Assembly: GCA_037957365.1 (NCBI GenBank) | Contig: JARHVA010004904.1 | Coordinates: forward strand, 697,501-761,500 | Direction of reading: 5' to 3' | From: Torreya grandis | Lineage: Eukaryota; Streptophyta; Pinopsida; Cupressales; Taxaceae | Length of the DNA stretch: 64,000 bases | Shown: piece after piece, positions 1-10,631 of the stretch | How the letters are laid out: each line of letters opens with the position of its first letter | Numbering within the stretch: the stretch's first letter is position 1 | Position numbers and translations under genes: made by a program | The notes under the pieces: model-generated | What the model saw: only the letters and a program-made list of their open reading frames with translations | The model's database searches: none | What the model was told of the DNA's origin: nothing

Positions 1-78
1 AATATCAACTTGATTTAGAACCATTACCAAGCATTATAATTAGTAACTTTATCCTCATATACTCCATCTCTTCTTGCC

Positions 79-193
79 TATAAAAGAAAGAGAATATGAC
101 TAAGAAAGGGGCTTCTTCATCTTGATCTACCTGATATTCTTAGATATTAGAGTTTTATATGCAATTTTACAACAAATTTGAAGGTGCAATAAA
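79..193 (+). promoter_or_regulatory. LTR core promoter and poly(A) signal of element A
   Basis: TATAAAAG lies at 79-86 and AATAAA at 188-193 (context GTGCAATAAAGACTTG), about 100 bp apart as expected for the U3/R boundary of a plant LTR. The matching place in the other LTR has TATAAAAT at 12402-12409. Confidence 0.6.
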
Positions 194-429
194 GACTTGA
201 ACCTCTACCAAAATCACTCTAGGCTTCACAAATTAAATAGTTATTACTCTATCAAAATTGTTTTAGACCTCAAAAATCAAGCTAAGTATCTATCTCTTAT
301 AGGGATCAATAATTAGTTTCTTCATTTATTCATTTACCTTGCTCCTATTTTAATAATTACCTTTGACCTCTGACCATTTACCTAACCTCTAGCCATCTAC
401 TAAACCCATCAAATAAAGTTGTAGCCCAA

Positions 430-600
430 CATTTTACTTTAACCAGACCTATCAATAGTAACTACTAACAATCGACTATCTAACCACCAATGATCACCCT
501 GACCACCAATGATCAACTATCAAATTATTGTCAGTCATCTAACTGCCAATGGTTAATATAAATACTAATAGTCATCCTAACCACTGATGGTTACTATGTG
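430..600. repeat. Degenerate ACCATCGATGGT palindrome array, 5' LTR of element A
   Basis: Variants such as ACCACTGATGGT and ACCACCAATGATCA recur about every 20-25 bp. The array lies downstream of the TATA box. The corresponding array of the 3' LTR (about 12775-13008) is longer, so copy number has changed since insertion. Confidence 0.6.
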
Positions 601-1479
601 AACCATTTTTACCCCAAACTAGCAACTTTCAACCACTAACCAAACCTTATTTTCTTAGCCCTTGTTACCTCTCAGATCAAAAATGGCAACCTGACCCTAA
701 TCTAAACCATTGTTTGACAACTTAGCATTTACCTTAATGTTTCTTTGTTAGAACATTAGCATTTATTTGAATAATATTTACTTCTTTACATTTAATACTT
801 TTATTTATGCAATATTTCTTAATCAACCTTTCTATTTTCAACATTAACTTGTCTTAAAAGGTGGATTAACAATCTCCTAGATAGTTCATGCTTCTTGGAT
901 CTATCTTGATAGGAAATCCATCCAACCTACCTAACTAACCAGCCTTTTTCTAGTTCTCTTATTATAGGTCATCTTCCTAAGCCAAATAAAATTATCTATA
1001 ATTGTTTGGATTATGAAGCAAACACCACATCCAAGTTATACCAACCTCTACCCCTCTTTCAATTTTAACTTTTTTGTATAATAAATAAAAAGTGAAAATT
1101 GGAGTAAAACATTCTAGTGGCATAGCTAACCTAATTTTTGAGATCCATAACTAACTTAAAACCAACCATAGACTTCTTTTCTAGTACCTTCTCTACAATC
1201 TAAGTCTTTCAAAATTCTTTCTAACTGAAGGCATAAGCCAAAAGAGAGACTAAAAATAACCCTAGAAGGTAAAATACTTTAGTGGGTGTTTTTCCTTTTT
1301 GACTTTTTCTTGTCTACTCTTTATTTTGAGTTGTGAGAAACCTACCTTTCAACATCTTACCTCCATTGCCTCATCCAATGTGGAACTAACCTATATTTTC
1401 TCTTGGAGATCCTAACTTTTCTAGAATTTTGGATAAAAACATCTCACTTTAGAGTGGTACCTTTCATCACAAGCCACTT

Positions 1480-3170
1480 ATGCTCCTAACCTTACCTATA
1501 ATCAATCAAATCTCACCTACAACCAATCAACAACCTATCAACAACTATTTTATCATCATCATACTCAAACAAAAAACTATCAAAAACTATCATATAAATC
1601 ACCCCAACCTCATCAAAATCTAGGCTACCTACCACAACCAACAGATCAAGCACCTAACTATCATATCAATTACTTCAACCTACTTTATCAACCTTACCAA
1701 ACCTATCACTTCAACCCAACCTATTAACTTGACCAACTTTATCAACCTTAACTAAAATCATCAACAACCAACCCAACCTCACCCAAAATCAATCAAACCT
1801 TACCTATAACCAATCAAACCTCAAATATAACTAATAAAAAACTATCAACTACCACCTGAGCTAGTTAAGATATTAATGGATCAGATAATTAAATTAGAGT
1901 CATATATCTTTGGTACTTATAACCAATCAACCCTTACCTATAACCAATCAAATCTCAATTATAACCAACCAAAAACCTATCAATGACCATTTAACCATCA
2001 TCATACCCAACCAATAACCCATCAATATCAACTTAACAATTATCATAACCAACCCCAACTTCAACTTATCCAACCTTATTAACCATTAGGTCACCTACCC
2101 TAATCATCATATCAACTACCCTAACCCACTTTGAGGTAGCCCTATTTTTATCAACATCAAAATTTGGTCTATGCTCTTTACCATCTGACCAAAAACTATC
2201 ATACCAACTTATCAACCTTATCTAACCTATCAAACTAACCCACCTAATCAACCTTATCCAAACAATCAAATCCACCCAACCTATCAACTCAATCAAATCT
2301 ATCAAACCAACTAACCTCATCAATCTAATTGATTAGCTCACAAACTCAAAAAAAATCCATCATTGAACTTTTTTTTTCACCCATTATTTTGCACATCAAT
2401 AACCAAATCCCTCAACATAATGAGGTCCATCCATTAGATTTAGTTCTTAGTCAATCTATAACAAAGAAAACCATAATCTAAACCTTAACTAAACCACTTT
2501 TTAACCAAGTAGAACCTTCTCAAATTTCATTCAAACTCTCAATCAAGAAAACCAACCTATATTTTCCACTTACCCATGTGGAACCAACCAACCTACATCT
2601 TCCACTTAGCCATGTGGAATCAACCAACCAATCTCTTCCACCTACTCATGTAGAACCAACTAAATAACATTTTTCACTTACCCATGTAGAACTAACAAAT
2701 AAACCTCTTCCACCTATACATGTGGAACAAACCAACCTACTTTTTCTAATTATCTATGTAGAACCAATTAACCTGCTTCTTTCACTTACCCATGTGGAAC
2801 CAACCAACCTACCTCTTCCACTTACCAATTATTTGGAACCTACTATCAACCAAAACAAAACTACCATTAACCCAACCAAACTTACCATCAACCTAACATT
2901 ACCTATAACCATCCACCCAACCTTACCTCACCAACCAAACTAAACAATCAAACTAACCCAACCAACAAACTAGCTCAACCATTTATCTTACCTTTTTCAA
3001 CCAATCAAACCAACCTCTACACCAAATCAATCAAACACAATCAACACACCTTTTAAATCAACCATTACAAACATATCTAACAATATAAATAAATATCAAC
3101 CCATAAAACTAACCAAACCTACCCTAACCTACCAAAATCAAGCCCAACAACATTTTTTTAGTTTTGATGT
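1480..3170 (+). pseudogene. Gag-like low-complexity region rich in Asn, Gln, Tyr, Pro
   Basis: The + strand translation is dominated by short YNQ, YQP and NPT motifs, for example near 1500-1720, broken by stops and frameshifts. It lies directly downstream of the 5' LTR, where gag belongs. I see no zinc knuckle and no classical gag core motif, so the gag assignment rests on position. The composition resembles low-complexity, prion-like domains. It could instead be simple-sequence DNA that never encoded protein, but the in-frame 36-bp repeat near its end argues for past coding. Confidence 0.4.
2563..2850 (+). repeat. 36-bp tandem repeat encoding a 12-residue unit
   Basis: The CATGTGG core starts at 2575, 2611, 2647, 2683, 2719, 2755 and 2791, exactly 36 bp apart each time. 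A further unit near 2827 is 3 bp longer. One frame reads repeats of the type LTHVEPTNLPL. An in-frame TAA at 2664-2666 breaks the frame, leaving an open stretch from 2722. Period and frame agree (36 = 12 codons). Confidence 0.9.
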
Positions 3171-4470
3171 AATAGAAGAAATCCCACCTGAACCACCACC
3201 TATAATTTGAATTAACTAAAAACTAACAACTAACAACTAACAAACCATTTTGAGAGGTGGATGAAGTCATATTTACTCCTCCCAAACCCTCTTGTTAACC
3301 AAAACCTTCACTTTGAGATCTTTTTCCCACCTCAAGCATCCATGGAAAAAACATACTGAGAAAACTTTCCTTCCTTAAGGCTTTGACCATTTATCAACCC
3401 AAACCATACCTTAATAATTAATCAAACTAATCTTTTGCATTTTTACCTCAACCTATCAACCAAGCCTATCAACCAACCAACCCTAAACTATTTGAGATTA
3501 CCTTTCTCCATCATCCAACCAAACTTATTGGAGAATCACCTTCTCTTCCTACCTAGTGGAGTCCTCTTGTCCACTAACATCCCTAACCTTTGGAGATTAC
3601 CCTTCTCCACTTTACTAACTATTTTTGTTTTCTCAAGATCACATCCTATTTTAAATATAGAGAATTGACTAACCAACCAAATAATTTTAACTTTAGTCAT
3701 TTTGGGGCACCTTTTTTATGTTTTTAATGATCACCAACCATTTAGAAGTCACCTTCTCCCCTAAACTTTTTGAGAGTACCTTCTCCATCTACCCAACCTC
3801 AACCAAGTGGTATACTAAATTGGAAAAACTTATTTGGATACCACCCAACCTATTTGGGAGTCACCTTCTTCCCCCAACCCTTAGAGATTACCCTTCTCCA
3901 CCAAACTACCACCTAACTAACCTTACTTTGTTATCAATCTAATTTTTTTTCATGTCTAATCAAGTGTTGGAAATTAATTGGGGCACATCTATTATCTTGA
4001 TTGATAACAACCATTTATGCAAGTAGGGATTTAAGGTATATCAAAACCTCAACCTCCTCCAATGATTTTGAATTTGTGCACCTATTATTTGGTTACATAA
4101 ATTTTTTTGTCGTATTGTGTCTAACTTAAGCTTATCCATTATTTTTAATCGCCTTCATTTCCTTATCTTTAAAGACAAGTAGTTGAAATAAGATCATGTG
4201 ATTATCTATCACAAACTTATCCTAATCCTAAGTATAGATGCCATGACTCTACCTATGACATGATCTTCATGGTACTTTATAACATTTTTAATAGATTTCT
4301 ATGGTCATTTTCACTTAAACCACCTCTTCTACCCATCATTAACCTCATTATGATATGGATTTGCCTCCATAAAGGAAAACTTTAGGCCTTTATAGACAAT
4401 GCATGTCTAATCTGGCATGTAAATAATTTAGGATACCAAACTATCACTTGGGTCAACATTTTTAGCATGC
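3170..4470 (+). other. Interior of element A without recognisable pol; GGAGA/TCTCC dyad repeats
   Basis: No retroviral enzyme motif was found. Between about 3520 and 3910 the imperfect dyad GGAGA-N7-TCTCC recurs at least five times (near 3525, 3593, 3773, 3857 and 3885). Further copies lie at 10874-11190 on the other side of the Copia insert. The last 270 bases (from about 4197) align with the sequence following integrase in element B (from about 14700). Confidence 0.5.
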
Positions 4471-4605
4471 AGACTACTTTCTTGAAAGAAAGCTTCCCTA
4501 AAAAAATAATTTAAATTAATTAAAAATATATACTATTACCTTGAAGGATAGCTATCAAACATGAACAAATCCAAACTTAGACCACTCCCTTGAAGGATGG
4601 CTAAG
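4471..4605 (+). repeat. Triple 25-bp repeat of the Tat 3' region, element A copy
   Basis: Three related units (4471-4495, 4529-4555, 4579-4605) follow the pattern GACTACTCCCTTGAAGGATAGCTA. The third is the best preserved. The same three-unit block occurs at 14981-15115 in element B and, reverse-complemented, at 58555-58687 in element C. It contains the short dyad CCTTGAAGG. Function unknown. Confidence 0.75.
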
Positions 4606-4735
4606 TCAAATTTGTCAAAATCAATTATTTTAAGCTTCTTACATTGATTAGATTCCCAAACCTATCAAATAGAGAAATAATAGACCTTATATATATATCT
4701 CAAGAAATCTATAATCATCTTTCACAATAGCATCA

Positions 4736-4762
4736 GTAGACTTCCCACATCAATCAGTCTAC
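4736..4762 (+). other. Conserved hairpin, element A copy
   Basis: GTAGACT (4736-4742) pairs with AGTCTAC (4756-4762) across a 13-base loop. The same 7+13+7 layout occurs at 15305-15331 (element B) and 58437-58463 (element C, one stem mismatch). Confidence 0.65.
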
Positions 4763-4902
4763 ACCTAACATAGAACATGGACTTGTCTATCATGATTTCT
4801 AGGTCACTTAAATAATGGGCAATCCATCCCCACAATAAATTTTTCATATATATCATCTATTTCCCCTGTTTTCTCTATAAATCAAGGGATTTTTGAGCTT
4901 TC

Positions 4903-5617
4903 TGTTGGGGATCAACCAACAATAGATTACACTTGTGAAAGTAATAAACGCGAAAATAAATTAGATAGACAAGTAACTAAATGAGAAATAACAAGAACAA
5001 GAGATACAAGAAACCACCTTGAAAACTTGTATTAACAAACTCTTTACAAAAGGAATACAATTGAAGAAACTTCTTTCTTCCACACCTCTCCTAGATGTAT
5101 AGATCTCTCACTAGATCTCTATTCCTCAAGAGCTCTCTCTCTCAAGAACAATCAACTCCAAAAAATATGGATTGATTCAATTTTGTACTGTTCTTCACAT
5201 ACAATGAATTACTCCAATAATCCACAACAACTACTACAATAAGCTAAGAAGATCTAATTCTACATATAGAATTAGGAGACTTAAGCATGGACTTCCAACA
5301 AATAGTTAAGCCACTTGAACAAGGGCTCTAAAAATAGTATTGCTAATAATAGAGACGCGAGCTTGAGACTAAAACTCAAACTCATCATGCAAACACTTGC
5401 TTCTGTCCTCAGAAATAGCTTTCTAGATGCACAGGTAACCGACATCAGTTCCTGCTGCTTGACTGTGACTGCCGTCGGCTGACCCACTACCGACGTCGGC
5501 ACCTCTACAACTACACCTTGCCGACGTCGGTCACTCCTAACCGACGTCGGTGTCTGTGTAGACCCGAAACTGATAATGTATGCTCTTTGGTGAAGCTTTT
5601 AGCTCCACACCCTAACA
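4903..5617 (-). repeat. 3' LTR of Copia element I
   Basis: Direct repeat of 9912-10626, same length. It carries five GACGTC-centred palindromes (5438-5551) in what is, on the - strand, the upstream U3 part. Confidence 0.95.
5438..5551. repeat. ACCGACGTCGGT palindrome array, left LTR of Copia I
   Basis: Five 12-bp palindromes or near-palindromes start at 5438, 5468, 5489, 5520 and 5540, so spacings are 30, 21, 31 and 20 bp. The last is perfect. The GACGTC core is the C-box/CRE-type core bound by plant bZIP factors; any such binding here is inference. Confidence 0.85.
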
Positions 5618-5632
5618 ATCTCCCACTTGGAG
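5618..5632 (-). other. Polypurine tract of Copia I
   Basis: The - strand reads CCAAGTGGGAGAT directly before the LTR start TGTTAGGG, the usual plus-strand primer of plant Copia elements. Confidence 0.85.
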
Positions 5633-5689
5633 ATAAACAGCTGCACCAGTACCTGTACAACAACATCTTCTAGCTCCTCCATCTTCAAC

Positions 5690-8600
5690 TCAATCATGAA
5701 GACCAACAGAGGTTGAATGAAGATTTAACTTCTCCTTTGTAACCAGCTTGGTTAACATATCAACAAAATTCTTATCTATATGAATCTTCTCCAGCTTCAA
5801 CTCACCATCTTCCAATACATGTCGTATGAAGTGATACCTTAGCTATATGTGCTTTGTTCTTGAATGAAAGGCTGAATTCTTAGCTAAATGGATTGCACTC
5901 TGACTGTCACTATACAATCTGCAACTCTCATGCTCCCTACCAAGCTCATCCATGAACCGTGTCATCCATATCATCTCTTTGCTAGCCTCTGTGGCTGCAA
6001 TATACTCTGCTTTTGTAGTTGACAAGGCAACAACCTTCTGCAACTTAGATATCCAGCTAACCGCCATTCCACCTACAGTGAAAACATAACCTGTAGTGTT
6101 CCTCCTACCATCCAAATCACCTGCCATATCTGAATCTACATAACCATGTAGAGAAGTATCTGAACCTCCATAGCACAAGTGCCTACTGCTGGTTCCTCTC
6201 AGATATCTAAAGATCCACTGAACTGCTTTCCAATGTTCCCTACCTGGATTGGCCATATACTTACTTACCACTCCCACTGCTTGGGCAATATCTAGTCTAG
6301 TACACACCATTGCATACATCAAACTCCCTACTACAGAAGAATATGGAACCTTACTCATGTACTCTACCTCATCATATGAATTAAGACATTGTTCTTTACT
6401 CAACTTAAAATGTCCAGCCAAAGGTGTGCTTACCGATTTAGCATCCTGCATATTGAACCGTTTCAACACCTTGTCCACATAATCTTCTTGAGACAATATC
6501 AACTTGTGATTTTTTCTTTCTCTCTTAATGCTCATGCCAAGGATTTTCTTTGCTACTCCCAAATCCTTCATAGCAAATGTTTGAGCTAATTTCACCTTAA
6601 GCTCAGAGATATCCTATATGTGTGATCCTGCAACCAGCATATCATCTACATACAACAATAGAATAATATATCTACTATTATCAACTCTCTTGAAATACAC
6701 GCAATGGTCAGATTGACACCTATTGTAGCCATGCTCAGTCATAAACCTATCAAATTTTAAGTACCATTGCCTAGGAGCTTGCTTGAGGCCATATAAGCTT
6801 TTCTTCAATCTGCACACAAACTTCTCCTTACCTTTGACCTCAAATCCTTCTAGTTGTTCCATATATATTTTCTCATCCAAGTCTCCATGAAGAAACGATG
6901 TCTTAACATCTAGCTACTCAAGATGCAAATCCTCAAAAGCAACCAAAGACAATACAACCCTTATAGAAGTCATTTTAACAACAGGAGAAAAAATCTCACC
7001 AAAGTCGATACTTGGCTTTTGTGCAAATCCTTTTACCACCAATCTGGCCTTATATCTCATCTATCCATTCTCACCTTCTTTCAACCTGTAGGTCCATCTG
7101 TTCTTGAGTGTTCTCTTACCAGCTAGAAATTCAACCAAATCCTATGTTTGGTTCTCTCTTAAGGACTCCAACTCCTTAACCATGCCACACTCCCACTGAC
7201 TCTTGGACTCCACCTGTATTGCTTCTTCAAAACTTTCTGGCTCTCCACCATCAGTTAGCAATAAATAAAATAATGAAGGAGAATATCTAATTGGAGGCTT
7301 ACTCACCCTTTCTGACCTCATGATGGGTGTCTGAGACTCGTTCACAACACGCTGTCCACCCAAATTCTCTGATAGTGACCAACCTCGATCACCTCCAGAC
7401 CTGTTACTGACTGACGTCGGTTCTGCCTGACTGACCTCGGTGCCTATCCTGTCGACGTCGATCTCTATATGGCTGACGCTGGTTTTTGTACTGCCAACGT
7501 CAATTTTTAACCTGTTAATGTCGGTCTCTGTGTTTTCCTGCAAGTGATTATTTCTTTTTCCCGCGAGCTCATCTTGGACTTTCACCTCGTCCAATTCAGC
7601 ATTGCTCTACTCAGATTGATTCAGCTTCCTTAGCTGATCACAATACATCACTCTTTTGTTGAAAACAACATCATGGCTCCTGATTACCTTGTTAGTTTCT
7701 AGATTCCACAATCTGTAACCAAAATCATCTAAGCTATAGCCAATAAATGTGCACCTCATAGACTTAGCATCAAGCTTCTTTCTATTTTTTTTATCTATGT
7801 GCACAAAAGCTTCACAACCAAAAACTTTGAGATATGAGAGATCAACCTTTTTACCTGTCTATGCCTCTTCTAGAATATCACCATCTAGAGCTGTAGAGGG
7901 TCCTTTGTTAATCAGATATACCGCAGTGTCAACAGCTTGTGCCCAAAACTGTAAGGGCAAACTGGCATGCAATCTCATACATCTTGCACGCTCCATTATT
8001 GTCCTGTTCATCCTTTCAGCAATACCATTTTGCTGAGGTGTCCTTGGAACCGTCCTTTGCCTGCAAATTCCATGCATATAACAATAATCTCTAAACTTAT
8101 GACTGCAGAACTCACTGCCATTGTCTGATCTCAGGCACTTTAATCTTTTACCTATTTCATTCTCAACCATAGCTTTTCAAACTTTAAAAGTCTCAAATAC
8201 ATTAGATTTTCTTCTAATACAATAGATCCATACCTTCCTTGTAGTATCATCTATGAAAGATACATAGTACTGTGATCCTCCAATGGAGGCAACTTGAGCC
8301 GGTCCCCACACGTCTGTGTGAACAAGCTCCAACTTGTGCCTCTTCTTAGTAGATCTAGTTTTGAGAAAACTAACCCTTTTCTATTTTCTAAATACACAGT
8401 GCTCACAAAACTCTAGATCTATGCTTTTTAAATCTGAAAGCATACCTTTGGACTTAAGAATTGACATCCCCTTCTCACTCATGTGGCCAAGCCTTGAGTG
8501 CCACAGTTTAGCATCCATATCTGAAGTAGATAATACAGAAGGAGATTTGTTAGTAACACAATTACACAAATAGAGAGTACCTTCTCTCTTACCTCTGGCC

Positions 8601-9751
8601 ATAACAAGTGCACCCTTGGTCACCTTCCAAGATTCTGCTGTGAGAGTTACTGTACAACCTTCATCCCCTAATTTTCCTACAGAAATTAAATTTCTCTTCA
8701 AGCTAGGAACATGCATCACATCTCTCAACACCCATGCATTGCTATTCTGCATCTTCAGCTGCACTTTGCCTTTGCCAATTATTTTACAGGGCTCATCATC
8801 CCCTAGATACACTATTCTAAAATCTCCATGGATATAGTCACTAAAATATTCCCTGTTAGGGGTAGCATGAAAAGATGCACCAGAATCTAACACCCAAGAT
8901 TCTATATTATTATGCAGAGAGAAAATTAAAGCATCTTGTGCAATACCTGCAACCTTGGCTTCTTCCTTTCCTTCGTGTTGATTGTCCTCTTTAGGTTTTG
9001 ACCAACAATCTCTGCTTATGTGCCCCATCTTTCCACAATTCCAGCATTGTGGCCTTCTGCCATTTCTGGATTTAGATCTGCCTTTCCCCTTAGGTTTGGA
9101 TCTTGATCTGCCTTTCTTGCTCTTCTCTTTCTGCCTTCCCCTGCTCTCAAAACTTAAAGCATTCCCAAATGTCTCTTCTGTGCTTTTCTTACAAATTTCT
9201 TCATTCAAGATAACACTAACATCCTCTACTTTCAAAATATTTGATACAGATGCAGTATTACTTACTGCCATTACTAAGCCATGCCAAATTTCAGGCAAAG
9301 AACATAATATTAAAAGGGCTTTTATTTCATCATCAAACACTATATTCACTGAACTTAATTGATTCACAATTCCATTGAAATCATTCAGATGAGTAGAAAC
9401 AGATCCACCTTCATTCATATGTAAATTAAATAACTGCTTCATAAGATATACCTTATTAGAAGCTGAGGGTTTTTCATACAAATTTGCTAACGTAGTCATC
9501 AACTCTACCGTAGACTTTGCCTGTGATAAATTGGATATCACAGTGGATGCTAGACTCAGTCTTATAGACCCCATAGCTTTTCTGTCAAGAACTTCTCATT
9601 CTTCATCCTCCATGTCTTTGGGCTTCTTTACAACCCAACCTAACGGTAAGTAGAGATCTTTCTGATACAGATAATCCTCTATTTGCATTCTCCAGTGTTG
9701 GTAATTTTTGCCATTGAACTTTTCCATTCTCAATTTACTTTCATCTGCCAT
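5690..9751 (-). pseudogene. Copia gag-pol polyprotein, one frame with ten stop codons
   Basis: A single - strand frame runs from ATG (9751) to TGA (5692-5690), about 1350 codons with no frameshift. In order: gag; zinc knuckle CWNCGKMGHISRDC (about 9004-9045); protease with intact VLDSGASFHAT (about 8870-8905); HHCC zinc-binding region of integrase (about 8381-8520); integrase core with Asp in ELVHTD, Asp in RSDNGSEF and Glu in NGIAERMN; a low-complexity linker (7142-7594); reverse transcriptase with YVDDMLVAG (about 6625-6650); RNase H with TKAEYIAATEA. Stops are at 9598, 8383, 8179, 7861, 7609, 7144, 7063, 6916, 6616 and 5845 (first base on the - strand): eight TAG and two TGA, each one transition from CAG or TGG. 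Motifs fit the Tork-like Copia group, which I hold with less certainty. Confidence 0.93.
7410..7525 (-). repeat. 21-bp array of GACGTC-type palindromes inside the Copia I coding frame
   Basis: Six units start at 7410, 7430, 7451, 7472, 7493 and 7514 (spacings 20, 21, 21, 21, 21). They are versions of the 12-bp palindrome found in this element's LTRs. They lie in the linker between integrase and reverse transcriptase and encode a 7-residue repeat (TDINRLK, IDVGSTK, TSVSHIE, IDVDRIG, TEVSQAE). Confidence 0.85.
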
Positions 9752-9850
9752 TGCTTCTCCCACTCAAATAGAAATCCCTGTAGAAACCCCTGTGAGAACC
9801 TGTAATCAATACACACTACATAGATTTGAACCACCTATTAGTGCACCTAA

Positions 9851-9911
9851 GCTCTGATACCACTTGTTAGATATCAAGCTCTGAACCTGCAACCTAGGCT
9901 CTGATACCACT
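9851..9911 (-). other. Primer-binding site of Copia I, present twice
   Basis: The - strand sequence TGGTATCAGAGC, complementary to the 3' end of initiator tRNA-Met, occurs at 9909-9898 (two bases from the LTR) and again at 9862-9851, 47 bp further in. Flanking bases are shared too, so it is a short tandem duplication. Confidence 0.85.
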
Positions 9912-10626
9912 TGTTGGGGATCAACCAACAATAGATTACACTTGTGAAAGCAATAAACATGGAAATAAATCAGATAGACAAGTAACTGAATGAGAAATAG
10001 CAAGAACAAGAGATACAAGAAACCACCCTGAAAACTTGTATTAACAAACTCTTTACAAAAGGAATACAATTGAAGAAACTTCTTTCTTCCACACCTCTCC
10101 TAGATGTATAGATCTCTCACTAGATCTCTATTCCTCAAGAGCTCTCTCTCTCAGGAACAATCAACTCCAACAAACATGGATTGATTCAATTATGTACTGT
10201 TCTTCACATTCAATGAATTACTCCAATAATCGACAACAACTACTACAATAAGCTAGGAAGATCTAATTCTACATATAGAATTAGGAGACTTGAGCATGCA
10301 CTTCCAACAAATAGTTAAGCCACTTGAATAAGGGCTCTAAAAATAGTATTGCTAATAATAGAGATGTGAGCTTGAGACTACAACTAAAACTCATCATGCA
10401 AACACTCACTTCTGTCCTCAAAAATAGCTTTCTGGACGCACAGGTAACCGACGTCGGTTCCTGCTGCTTGACTGTGACCGCCGTCGGTCGACCCACTGCC
10501 GACGTCGGCACCTCTGTAACTGCACCTTGTCGATGTCGATCACTTCTGACCGACGCTGGTGTCTGTGTAGACCTAAAACTGATAATGTATGTTCCTTGGT
10601 GAAGCTTTTAGCTCCACACCCTAACA
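9912..10626 (-). repeat. 5' LTR of Copia element I
   Basis: Direct repeat of 4903-5617. It abuts the primer site, which makes it the 5' LTR on the - strand. The target duplication CTTTC follows at 10627-10631. Confidence 0.95.
10447..10560. repeat. ACCGACGTCGGT palindrome array, right LTR of Copia I
   Basis: Units start at 10447 (perfect), 10477, 10498, 10529 and 10549, with spacings 30, 21, 31 and 20 bp as in the left LTR. Changes between the two LTRs fall mainly at the CpG of the core. Confidence 0.85.
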
Positions 10627-10631
10627 CTTTC

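Larger units (their letters stand above)
1..1111 (+). repeat. 5' LTR of element A (partial)
   Basis: This aligns base for base, with small gaps, to 12296-13516. The shared sequence stops at ...GTAAAACA (1111 and 13516), which sets the LTR end. It includes a TATA box, a polyadenylation signal and a palindrome array. It is about 110 bp shorter than the matching part of the 3' LTR, mostly because its palindrome array has fewer units. Confidence 0.85.
4903..10626 (-). mobile_element. Ty1/copia retrotransposon (element I), full structure, inactive
   Basis: Two 715-bp LTRs (4903-5617 and 9912-10626) begin TGTTGGGG and end CCCTAACA on the + strand. They are flanked by a perfect 5-bp target duplication CTTTC (4898-4902 and 10627-10631). 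The primer site lies inside the right LTR and the polypurine tract beside the left LTR, so the element reads on the - strand. In the first ~140 LTR bases I count eight differences, all transitions. The polyprotein frame is complete but carries ten stops. It is inserted in element A. Confidence 0.95.

Noticed and set aside
2722..2943. 73-codon open stretch as a small gene
   Set aside because: It is the end of the 36-bp repeat in the gag-like frame; the repeat goes on upstream past an in-frame stop.
5690..9751. TAG stops as programmed readthrough or a recoded genetic code
   Set aside because: Stops fall inside enzyme domains, ten times, with no readthrough context repeated; deamination of CAG and TGG explains them.
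9896..9911. Possible tRNA gene fragment
   Set aside because: It is the tRNA-Met-complementary primer site at an LTR border; no cloverleaf around it.
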